From Trebouxia sp. TZW2008 (taxonomy: Eukaryota > Chlorophyta > Trebouxiophyceae > Trebouxiales > Trebouxiaceae): DNA of 64,000 nt. The position numbers and the translations under genes are program-made. Numbering within the stretch: position 1 is the first letter of the stretch; each line of letters begins with the position of its first letter. The stretch lies in assembly GCA_002118135.1 (NCBI GenBank), contig BDIU01000232.1, forward strand, positions 248,001-312,000, read 5' to 3'. This document shows positions 33,801-40,309 of this stretch, in pieces. The notes under the pieces are model-generated. The model was given only the letters and a program-made list of their open reading frames with translations, ran no database searches and was not told the origin of the DNA.

Positions 33801-36181
33801 TTGTGCATGCAACGGCTGAGTCAACAGCTGCAATTACAATCTGTAGTGCAGTATGCAACACATATCAAGCGATGTCATCAGGTGTGCAGGTATAATAAAT
33901 GCCAGCCAGTCTGGTTTGTAGTGGACTCTGCATAACAATACGTAGCACACATCAAGCAACAAAGTCATGCGTGCAGGTGCACAAAGTGACAACCGATCTG
34001 TTCTGGAATGGCTACTAGCAGAAGTACCAGATCTGGCTCTCACAGCTGTGGCCACCGCTGCAGCCGCCCTTTGGTGGCCGGATTCAGAATCTGGCGCTAG
34101 AGCCACCGCATTCTGCAGGTCAGTCTTCTTCATCATGTTGCCTGTAACTGCCTGGACTTCGGAAACACTTCACTGACGGGCACTCAATTAGTGCAGCATA
34201 GAAAGACAAGAAAAGTCTCGGCCATTGTGTCTTGTTAGGGGCACTTCTGTGTGAGTAGCAGAGCCCAGCTTTGCTGCTTGTTGAGCAGCAATTGGCAGTG
34301 TAACCCATGGGAGAAGAATCCTTTCAACATGTGATGTTCCAGCCCAACTTGTATGTGGCATGGTCATTTAAGTCACTCAAGGGCTCACATGTCAAATGTG
34401 CAAAACTGTATTGACGCTTTGTGCAGTCACCTCTTTGCAGTGATCACAACACCATGACCATTTGACACCCTTGGCCTACATGCCATGAAGTCAACCCATC
34501 TTTGCAGTGATCACAACACCATGACTATTTGCCACCCTTGGCCTACATGCCATGAAGTCAACCCATCGTTGTGCTTGCCATTGTCAGACAATCAAGGGAC
34601 ATAACACTGGCAAAACTCTACAGCAAGGCATCCTTTGTTGCTGAAGCTCTAGACTTGAATGCTGTGTATGGTGCAGATCAATTGTCACAGTTGCTACCCA
34701 AAACGAGAAGGTTTACAATTTTGTGGGGCGTGAGATGTTGCGAGGCAGCATAGCCGCCCTAGCGCACCCCATCTTTACTGCCACTGAAACTCTACAGCTC
34801 ATCAGGGACATCTTAGCTCAGCAGCTTGCCTCATCGCCTGGACCCAAGCAGGTCAGCTTTTAGTCAGCAGTCTCGGTTCAGCACTACTCTCATGATATGC
34901 ATGCAGTTCAGCTATTGTCTTGCACAATTTTGGGGTTGCCAAAAATTGCCTGGATCCAAACAGGTCACTTTTTAGTCAGCAATTTGAGTTCAGCGTTCCT
35001 CACATGATATGCATGCAGTCAAGCTGTTGTCTTGCATGCTTGTGAGCCCGCCAAATTGCATCAATGCAGTGTTGGTCTACCTCACTTGCTGCTCATACTG
35101 ATACTGGTGAAGCAATAACTTGCATGCTTGTGGGCTTGCCGTATCAATGCAGTGTTGTTGTTCCCCACTTGCTGCTCATAGTGATACTGATACAGCAACA
35201 ATTGAGCAGCATCAGCCTGTTCACTCTCCAAGGCTATAAGTCATGATTTACAATGCTCGTGTACAAAGCAATGAACACAATGCAATGCTGAAGCATATTT
35301 CAAGTCAGCATCATCAACTCATTGAAGTGTTCAGCATCAACTTGCAGTGTGAATGTATTAGGCAGTGCATACACTGCGACGCTACAGCATATGTCAACTC
35401 AGCATCAGCGGCTTGTTGATGCTTGCCAGTGCTGTGATGTAGGAGCTTCTTGCATTGCCAGCTATCAATGAAGCAATGCTACAAAGGTTTGAGGCCGATT
35501 TGGCTGCAACCGGTAGTGAGAAGGAACAGCGCTTCATTATCCGCAAGATGCTGATCCAGTCAGGTGGGCTCACCTGCACATTGTCCAAACTTGAGCACTG
35601 CTACAGTTTACCAGCAAATTTTCAGGCCAAGCATCATTCTTTTTTGTCAAGTTTGAGCACTGCTATAGTTTACCAGCAGGTCGGCAGGACAAGTATCATT
35701 CTTGAACAAGGTATACTCAGCACGAAAGCTGTATGAACATCATGAGCGTTCAAGAGCTCACCAAACTGGTTGGAGACAATTGACTGCTCCGATCTGTACC
35801 TAGCTAGGCCTGCTGAGCCTGTCTAGCGCATGATTAGAATGCATGAAAGAAACAGCTTGCAACTGGTGAGGTCTGGTCTGCTGCTGTCCTGCGACTAGCA
35901 TGCTGCTTGCATGCTTCTGTGCATGCAGCACCTTGGAGTTGGTTCTGTTTGGTCGGACGTGCAATCCAGGCAGCTCAGATTTGACAGTAGCATGGCTTCC
36001 CTGCTGACACAAAGCCGTTTGTGGCGTAGGGGTGGATGACTTGCAAACAGCATTGCAGCTCAATTTCAAGCCCATTGTGGCAGCTGTGGTGAACGTGAAC
36101 AGCTACGAGCAACGCTCTGATAGAAAGCCTTCAGTAGACCAGCAAGGCGGTGACATGGGCCTCAACAGATTGACGCAATGA
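18804..36181 (+). CDS. HST: Exportin-5 / HASTY nuclear export receptor
   Basis: Twenty phase-consistent exons give 1174 residues (plant HASTY is about 1200): 18804-18914, 19061-19168, 19260-19338, 19996-20144, 21189-21417, 23509-23660, 24321-24539, 25126-25297, 25637-25863, 26724-26978, 27894-28187, 29232-29360, 31034-31261, 32073-32249, 32835-33028, 33344-33576, 33977-34118, 34677-34851, 35443-35563, 36051-36181. The importin-beta-type start (STQVALQLVQQTHPVEVQHF, then FGYTVLQHV), KSKAA-type helix, FGSSHLHCLP, LLSSKALPLWIALL, DFPAYFEDHQDYKDF and a C-terminal FEADLAATGSEKEQ segment follow HASTY order. The family is a RanGTP-dependent karyopherin made of HEAT repeats; in plants it supports microRNA biogenesis or transport. 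The donor of exon 12 (29360) is the least certain junction; a later GT at 29396 is the alternative. Intron 1 has a GC donor. Most introns carry exon-edge repeat arrays. Confidence 0.93.
19525..19995 (+). repeat. Decayed copies of HASTY exon 4 5' edge
   Basis: The segment CTTGGCTTGTGCAG plus the exon start occurs near 19865 (GGCACAACCTCAAATTCTGC) and more weakly near 19676, upstream of the true exon 4 (19996, GGCGGGACAACCTCC). Copies also share spacer with CAAAGGCATGCATGCATTGG and GATGACTGCC stretches. Unit length is about 130-190 bp. Confidence 0.75.
20230..21188 (+). repeat. Array of decayed copies of HASTY exon 5 5' edge
   Basis: The start of exon 5 (21189, reading VCIVLRMLAEEV) is echoed with its GCAG acceptor at about 20249, 20677, 20741, 20929 and 21114. 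The 20741, 20929 and 21114 copies keep GTGCTGCG(C/T)ATGCTGGCTG. Between them are further degenerate 60-70-bp units with GCATTGTGCTGAC. All lie in intron 4. Confidence 0.88.
21857..21935. other. 79-bp structured element closed by 11-bp inverted repeat
   Basis: CATGTAGCGCT at 21857-21867 is perfectly complementary to AGCGCTACATG at 21925-21935. Inside, AGGGTC and GACCCT can form a second stem. On the minus strand a GGTTCGATC lies near the 3' end, superficially like a tRNA B box. It does not fold as a standard tRNA. It lies in HASTY intron 5, upstream of the exon-edge array. Confidence 0.45.
22376..23508 (+). repeat. Nine decayed copies of HASTY exon 6 5' edge (dimeric array)
   Basis: The start of exon 6 (23509, reading GSSLVYAEWAPLAPL) recurs at about 22376, 22513, 22637, 22766, 22889, 23024, 23148, 23201 and 23321. 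Two subtypes alternate: A (SSLKYAEWAPLxPLLDFE: 22376, 22637, 22889, 23148, 23321) and B (SSLVSAERAPLASLLVFE: 22513, 22766, 23024, 23201). This gives a dimeric unit of about 250-260 bp. Most copies keep a CAG or TAG acceptor; none has the downstream half of the exon (DFRLPACDIL). Confidence 0.93.
25299..25400 (+). mobile_element. pogo/Tc1-like MITE, copy A (partial)
   Basis: It starts TACAGTG and contains GGTCACCAAGAAAATGTCC and GCAGTCAGAATG, as in the complete copies. The 3' half is lost. Its first bases overlap the HASTY exon 8 donor (25298-25299), so the element supplies part of the donor. Confidence 0.65.
25980..26620 (+). repeat. Decayed copies of HASTY exon 9 3' edge
   Basis: Downstream of exon 9 (ends 25863, TCT|GTAAGC), its last part (GLLPEQALAAASRRLQQALHQ and CSTSGSPAS) recurs at about 25990-26080, 26140-26220, 26290-26385, 26490-26535 and 26570-26615. 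Several copies end in CTGTAAGCGCTTC or CCGTAAGCAACTT, duplicating the donor. Frames are broken by stops. Confidence 0.88.
27031..27135 (+). repeat. Decayed copy of HASTY exon 10 3' edge
   Basis: It reads ADPVLLNWHAHSLKCLSQLL and then GALLDKG, matching the end of exon 10 (26724-26978). The middle is deleted and the copy lies just downstream of the exon. Confidence 0.85.
27341..27893 (+). repeat. Three decayed copies of HASTY exon 11 5' edge
   Basis: Segments near 27345-27475, 27520-27680 and 27700-27840 match the start of exon 11 (27894, AFDMYSSNPLEGDGHG). For example 27536 on reads TFDKYSSKPLEGNGHGQV and then PKPVPKREGVQTARQRIAL. Each is preceded by a CTTGTGCAA spacer that also precedes the true exon. 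Confidence 0.9.
28207..28345 (+). repeat. Decayed copy of HASTY exon 11 3' edge
   Basis: It repeats the end of exon 11 and its donor: QEMWAAGMIGHNE followed by stop, then GCTTCAGAAACAGGTGATGA against the real CTACAGAAACAGGTAATGA. The flank TGCATAGCTCTTGCA is also repeated. Confidence 0.88.
28482..29231 (+). repeat. Six decayed copies of HASTY exon 12 5' edge
   Basis: Copies start at 28482, 28607, 28734, 28861, 28988 and 29110; the true exon starts at 29232. The period is 122-127 bp. Each copy has a TGCAG- or TACAG-type acceptor followed by GTGGTGGAGTGGGTGCTAGC-like sequence (VVEWVLAGVRTEWQ), then diverges into a CTATCTGTGTATGGACTTCC and GAGTCAGCAC spacer absent from the real exon. Confidence 0.94.
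29434..29612 (+). mobile_element. pogo/Tc1-like MITE, copy B (complete)
   Basis: This 179-bp copy starts TACAGTAATTTCTC and ends GAGAGTACTGTA, giving short terminal inverted repeats inside a TA target. It contains the family landmarks CACCAAGAAAA, TTGTCCTTA, GCAGTCAGAATGCAGT-like sequence and TTACATCAAGAATGTCC. It has no coding capacity and lies in HASTY intron 12. Confidence 0.8.
30114..30207. repeat. Short inverted repeat
   Basis: CTCACCATCATGTGCATG (about 30115) is largely complementary to CATGCACATCATGGTGAG (about 30189), with a single mismatch and a loop of about 55 nt. It lies in HASTY intron 12. Confidence 0.55.
30287..30463 (-). mobile_element. pogo/Tc1-like MITE, copy C (complete)
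   Basis: This 177-bp element is in opposite orientation to copy B. It reads TACAGTAAACA at the left and GAGAGTTCACTGTA at the right. The reverse strand has ACCAAGAACTTTGTCCTTAC and GCAGTCAGAACGCAGTGATT. It lies in the same HASTY intron as copy B. Confidence 0.8.
30685..31033 (+). repeat. Decayed copies of HASTY exon 13 5' edge
   Basis: The exon 13 start (31034, GGTGGGCAGCAAGCCAGATG) is repeated at about 30908 (GGTGGTCAGCAAGCCAGATG) with its GTGCAGGCAG acceptor region, and more weakly near 30690. The spacer CATGCAGTTCTGCTGTGCTG also resembles sequence near 30865. Confidence 0.78.
31575..31735. repeat. Degenerate CTTACTAAGCC repeats
   Basis: A pyrimidine-rich run repeats CTTACTAAG/CCTCTTACT/CCCTTACTAAGCC about eight times over 160 bp. 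Related words occur between the exon 14 copies (CCCTGTACTAAGCC, CCCTTTACTAAGC), so it may be the decayed spacer of that array. Confidence 0.55.
31762..32072 (+). repeat. Two decayed copies of HASTY exon 14 5' edge
   Basis: Copies near 31766 (CAGACCCTGGCAGCCCCGCA) and 31919 (CAGACCCAGGCGGCCCTGCA) match the true exon 14 start at 32073 (ACCCAGGCTGCCCTGCAAGC, reading TQAALQAVHSAFL). Spacing is about 153 bp. Confidence 0.88.
32315..32525 (+). repeat. Two decayed copies of HASTY exon 14 3' edge
   Basis: Copies at about 32318-32380 and 32460-32520 match the exon 14 end (AGTVAGTNAAALRAWLRQ then GTGA). The second ends GCATGGCTGCGCCAGGTGAA, preserving the donor. Confidence 0.85.
33040..33270 (+). repeat. 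Decayed copies of HASTY exon 15 3' edge
   Basis: CTGCCCCACCCATCAAAGGTG near 33168 is an exact copy of the exon 15 end plus donor (33009-33030). A weaker copy near 33240 reads CTCTCCTTCACCCAAGTCTG against CTCTCCTTCACTCGCGTCTG. Confidence 0.8.
34434..34568. repeat. 66-bp tandem duplication
   Basis: TTTGCAGTGATCACAACACC through GAAGTCAACCCATC occurs twice back to back with two to three differences. It lies in HASTY intron 17. Confidence 0.9.
34925..35215 (+). repeat. Decayed copy of HASTY exon 18 3' edge and tandem spacer
   Basis: TGCCTGGATCCAAACAGGTCACTTTTTAGTCAG matches the exon 18 end and donor (CGCCTGGACCCAAGCAGGTCAGCTTTTAGTCAG). It is followed by a tandem repeat with CAATGCAGTGTTG and CACTTGCTGCTCATA at about 35060 and 35145. 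Confidence 0.8.
35588..35706. repeat. 62-bp tandem duplication
   Basis: AACTTGAGCACTGCTACAGTTTACCAGCA is repeated as AGTTTGAGCACTGCTATAGTTTACCAGCA, each followed by a GGCCAAGCATCATTC-like end. It lies in HASTY intron 19. Confidence 0.8.
35761..35850 (+). repeat. SINE-like dispersed repeat, copy 3
   Basis: It reads CCAAACTGGTTGGAGACAAT, then CTCCGATCTGTACCTAGCTA and GCCTGCTGAGCCTGTCTAGC, then a short GAATGCATGAAAG end. This is the reverse orientation to copies 1 and 2. It lies in HASTY intron 19. Confidence 0.72.
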
Positions 36182-36888
36182 CCTAGACCATCTTCGTTGA
36201 GCTGCAGCTCAATGCAGTCCTGCCTGTTGTTCTATGCGACGATCAAGCTGTTCAGTGCGCCCAGGCTTGGCAAATCGAGGGCCCAATTTTGCGAAACATA
36301 TCAGCCTGAGTCAGTTGCATGCCATGTGCTGATGTGCAGGCATCAATATAGCAGCGTTGTTACGCAGTGGCGGATCAGAGTATGCAGCACAGTACTGTGC
36401 TGTGCTAGGCAAATTGCATTGTGGTACAGCAGTGACTGCTGACAGCTTGTGCAAACAGGTTTTATCGTGCGGTGTCAACATTGGAGAGTGAAAAGTGCCA
36501 TTCTGCACAGTGGGTCAACTTGCATCAATTTAACAAACCGGCTGGGGTGCCTTCCGACCTCTTTTGCAATTCTCGACTTGGGGCGCTACTGGCTTCAATG
36601 CACAGCGCCAGCAACACCAGCACAAAATGATGCACAGCTTGGGAATTTTGGCAGGGTGAGTAATGTGTGTGAGTCATGCATCCCCGTGCTCGTCTACAAG
36701 CTGCTGCTTTACGTAAATGGCCCGAGAGCCTCGTGCAGAGCAAAGCAAATCGCGGTTACGAAAGTTGTACGATTGGCGACGCGCCTCTGCTGCTGAGTGT
36801 CTGACAGGCTTCATCCGACTGAGATTGAGCGAGTGAATCATCAAGCGTGCGCGCAAGACTTGCGAAGCTTGCGCTTTGAAAAGGCAGT
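36182..36888. other. Intergenic region, HASTY to DsbA gene
   Basis: It should hold the HASTY 3' untranslated region and the promoter of the tandem DsbA-like gene. Short frames on both strands have no recognisable product. I see no repeat family member in it. Confidence 0.4.
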
Positions 36889-39720
36889 ATGACCGCAGCA
36901 GTAAAAGGAGTAGTGCGTGTCGACATTGTCAGCGATACAGTCTGGTACGTGATTTTCGTGAGCGTCGTCACTGTTTATGCAGTGCTGCTATTGCTGCTGC
37001 TGAAAGCGTTCTCGAGCGCAGCGAATACACTCCCTCAGTCCGCTCAGCCTTCTTAGCATCCGTGCGCAACAGAAGTGGGCTGATTTTTTCGCTTGTCTGC
37101 AGTCCGTGGTGTTTCATAGGCAAGCGACGGCTCGAAGCAGCGATCAAACGATTCGAGGTAGACTCTGGCATTTTCCTGCTCAGCTGCTTCGCTCCTGATC
37201 AAGCAACAGCAGCACCCAAATAAACACTTCTTTGGGTTTCAGGGTCAGAAAAAGTTTGAAGTCAGGTGGCATCCCTTCTTCTTGAACCCAGATGCATCCA
37301 AGGAGGGTGTCAACAAGATGGAAATGTACAATCAGAAGTTTGGTGAACAGCGAGTAAAGCAGATGGTGCCCATGATGACGGTATGTTCAGCTAGCCGGCA
37401 TGCTGCCACAGCTCATTTGAAGACCGCACACATGCCTGCAAGATTTGCAGTGACAACTTCTTTGGTCTCCAAAATCTGGTCCTTGTATCAAATTGTCCTT
37501 ACTCAGTGGTACCCTGCAGTCAGAATGCAGTGATTGGTCGCTAGTTGCACCGCCCTTAGACTGAGCACAACCCTTACATCGAGTGTGCTTACAAAAAGGA
37601 AATCTTATATTCAACTTGGAATGGATCATGTCAATGTCACATCTGCATGTGAAAGAGTCTTGCTGCAGAAAGTAGTCATCATCAGCTTCAAGACTCATGC
37701 TGAAGCACCCCGCTTGTCATTTGAACAGCCCGCCCTGGTTATGCAAACATCCCATGACCATGTTTGGCCCATGCATATCAGCGCTCTCCACAAGGTGTGC
37801 ATTCAGCATTCAATTCACGACATGCACTATGCACATGAACCGATTAAATAATGTTTTGATACTTCAGGAAACTTTTGCCAAGGAGGGTTTGAACTATACC
37901 ATGGATGGGCAGACTGGGAGTACTCTAAATAGCCACAGGTTGATTGCCCTAGCAGGTCAACAGGGTCTGGACAAGCAGGATAAGCTTGTTGAGACGCTGT
38001 TTAGGGCCTATTTCACTGAGGTACAAAGCTTCTCCAACCCATTGACATCATTGTCAATATTGTCAGTTGTTTTGCAGTGACCAAAGATGTGTTGCTGTGC
38101 ACTGAGCGGGTTGGCAGGTTGTTGAGTTGCATGGCCCAAGTGTCTTGCTTGCTGATAGGCTGCGTTGTGTGTTACGCTTGTTACATGGTCTCAGCCATTA
38201 CTCCCACCTCAGCTGCGGTTGTCTGTGCCAAGCCTCTTCACTGTGAGACAACATGGCGGACACATCATGGGGGCTCAGCCATTTGCTCATGAGACGCTGA
38301 TCGTCATTGTGCGCCAAGCAGGCTCAACTATCCAATGACAAGCACCTGCTGTTGAAGGCGCTCAAGACCTGCCTGCTGTGTTAAGCTTGTCACGTCGGCA
38401 CTGCCATTACTTACTGCTCAGCTGTGATAGGTTGTGCCAGATTTGAAACTTGGGAGATGATATTGTGTTCTCATCAGTGATGTATTTTTCTGCTTTCATT
38501 TGTTGCGCAGGGTCAGTTCATCAATGACAAGCAAGTACTGTTGAAGGCAGCAGAGACAGCTGGGGTGACTGGAGCGCAGGAGTTGCTGGATGACGAGGAC
38601 CAACTCAAGTCAGAGGTATGCTTTTAGACTTTTGTCAGTTTCATCAGCATTGTCCACATGCTTGCTAGTGAGGCTCCATGATCCTGCTAGATGCAAAAGC
38701 GGCGATCACATGGTTATTATAGTTATTCTATTGTATTGTTATGTTATGTTATGTTATGTTATGTTATGTTATGTTATGTTATGTTATGTTATGTTATGTT
38801 ATGTTATGTTATGTTATGTTATGTTATGTTATGTTATATTATGATATATTAGTGTTACCATCATGTGCATGCATGCTAGAGAGGGCTGGATGATGAGGAT
38901 CAATTCAAATTTGAGGTGCGTCCTTAGACCTTGGCTTCATCATCGCTATCTCGTGAGGTTCTGGGATTCTGCTATGTGCATACAGAAGCAGTCAAATGCC
39001 TACAGGTGTTCTGGGGTTCTGCTAGACACATACAGCAGCAGTTGAATGCCTACAGGGGGTCCTGTTTAATACCAGTTGCATTGGTCTCATGTGTGTCAGT
39101 CGCCATCAGCTAGTCTTGCAACACAGCATTGCAGCATGCGTAGGCTGCAGGCTTCGTTCTGACCTGCATCTGAACCCTGTGCCTTGCAAGCATACAGCAT
39201 GCATTCCAATTGCATTGGTGTCATATGTGACAGTCACCACAAGCTGGTCTTGCAACAGAGCATTGCAGCATATCTAGGCTGCAGGCTTCGTTCTGACCTG
39301 CGTGTTGACCCTGTGCCTTGCAAGCACATACCAAGCGTGTTATGACCCTCACCTCTCTCCATGCTAATACAAATGGTTCAGGATAGCGCAGGACCAGACT
39401 GCTTGGAGACAGTTGATTGACCCAGTATAGACATAGCTGGGCCTGCTGAGCCTGTTTAGCGTTCCTTTACATTGAATGAAATGAATGAATGTCATGACCA
39501 TTGGGAGAAGCGAGGGGCAAAACAGCTTTGTGAAATGCTTGACATGTATGAAAAGTGGTATGCAGTCTCAAATCGCTTGAATTGCATGCAGGTGTTGCAT
39601 GAGGTGAAGACCCTAGCAAAGGGAGTGACTGGCGTTCCATTCTTCATTGTTGATGACAGATACTCATTATCTGGAGCACAGGATGCAGACACCTTCTTGA
39701 AAATCTTTGAGAAGCTTTGA
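36889..39720 (+). CDS. DsbA/FrnE-like thioredoxin-fold oxidoreductase
   Basis: Six phase-consistent exons (36889-36944, 37103-37157, 37243-37380, 37868-38020, 38511-38615, 39592-39720) give 211 residues, typical of this family. The N-terminus RVDIVSDTVCPWCFIGKRRLE contains the CPWC active site at residues 19-22, split by intron 1 inside the first Cys codon. HPFFLNPDASKEG and HRLIALAGQQGLDKQDKLVE (with LFRAYF) belong to the helical insertion. GVTGVPFFIVDDRYSLSGAQ carries the cis-Pro loop near the C-terminus. The family (FrnE, DSBA-like, pfam01323) catalyses thiol-disulphide exchange. No targeting peptide is evident, so it is probably cytosolic. Introns 4 and 5 contain exon-edge copies and intron 5 a long microsatellite. 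Confidence 0.94.
37447..37604 (+). mobile_element. pogo/Tc1-like MITE, copy D
   Basis: It contains CTTTGGTCTCCAAAA, CCTTGTATCAAATTGTCCTT, CAGTGGTACCCTGCAGTCAG and TTACATCGAGTGTGCTTACA, in the family order. The ends are eroded (TGCAGTGACAAC at the left). It lies in intron 3 of the DsbA-like gene. Confidence 0.72.
38318..38375 (+). repeat. Decayed copy of DsbA exon 5 5' edge
   Basis: CAGGCTCAACTATCCAATGACAAGCACC...CTGTTGAAGGCG matches the start of exon 5 (38511) including its CAG. It lies about 190 bp upstream in intron 4. Confidence 0.8.
38736..38835. repeat. (ATGTT)n pentanucleotide microsatellite
   Basis: About 19-20 uninterrupted ATGTT units run from 38741 to 38835 in intron 5 of the DsbA-like gene. 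The long repetitive frame over it is an artefact. Confidence 0.97.
38876..38925 (+). repeat. Decayed copy of DsbA exon 5 3' edge
   Basis: GGGCTGGATGATGAGGATCAATTCAAATTTGAG|GTGCGT matches the end of exon 5 and donor (TTGCTGGATGACGAGGACCAACTCAAGTCAGAG|GTATGC). It lies about 260 bp downstream, beyond the microsatellite. Confidence 0.85.
39069..39330. repeat. Intronic tandem duplication of about 138 bp
   Basis: Two copies share TTGCATTGGT, a TGTGNCAGTC block, AGCATTGCAGCAT, and TAGGCTGCAGGCTTCGTTCT followed by GACCTGC and CCCTGTGCCTTGCAAGCA. It lies in intron 5 of the DsbA-like gene. Confidence 0.85.
39393..39491 (+). repeat. SINE-like dispersed repeat, copy 4
   Basis: CTTGGAGACAGTTGATTGAC, then CATAGCTGGGCCTGCTGAGC, CTGTTTAGC and a terminal GAATGAAATGAATGAATG. 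This copy shows best the SINE-like layout, with a short body ending in a GAAT tail. It lies in intron 5 of the DsbA-like gene. Confidence 0.78.
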
Positions 39721-40309
39721 ATCAGTGAGGACCCTGGCAGAAACAGTCTTGGCTACAATGTACAGTGACAGATACTCCTTATCTGTAGTACAGGATGCAT
39801 GCACTACAAATATGGTAAGTCTGTAGTACAGGATGCATGCATGAGCTTCGCAGTGATGAGCTGGGTTGTACGTTGTTGAGGTCGGTGTAGGATTGCGTCC
39901 TGGTGGAAGGCAGGCTTGTCTTGACCTGATTGTGTCGGTCTGATGTGTGTCATGTTTGAGATCCAGACAAATTTTGTTGTGTGCATCTAGATATCTGTTC
40001 AGTATGCAACTTGTAGTTCGGCGCCAACATCATTTGGCAGTTTGTGGCTCACCCGTTGCATGATCAGCAGCCTGGAACGATTTTGCGAGCGTGCTGCTTG
40101 CTTGCTTCCAGGCATTACTCTGAACGTCAGTTGCTGCAAATGCTGTAACTTTGACTGGTCTCGGAGCACAACACAACACGACTCAGCTTGATTGGTAAAT
40201 GGCGTACACAAGTGCATCGCGCGCAGAAGCATTTGCCGCTTGACATACAGGCGTTTTGGAGCAGCCTCGTTCATCATGTAGGCATTGCGGCAAGCTCGTC
40301 TGGTGTCCT
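39721..40309. other. Intergenic region, DsbA gene to FAD oxidase
   Basis: Near 39765-39835 the words GACAGATACTC(C/A)TTATCTG and TAGTACAGGATGCATGCA echo the end of DsbA exon 6 (GACAGATACTCATTATCTGG). A decayed copy of that last exon's 3' part therefore lies just after the stop. The rest is presumably 3' untranslated region and promoter; no gene is seen. Confidence 0.45.

Noticed and set aside
38590..38844. Frame with a CYVML repeat
   Set aside because: It is a translation of the ATGTT microsatellite running out of DsbA exon 5.
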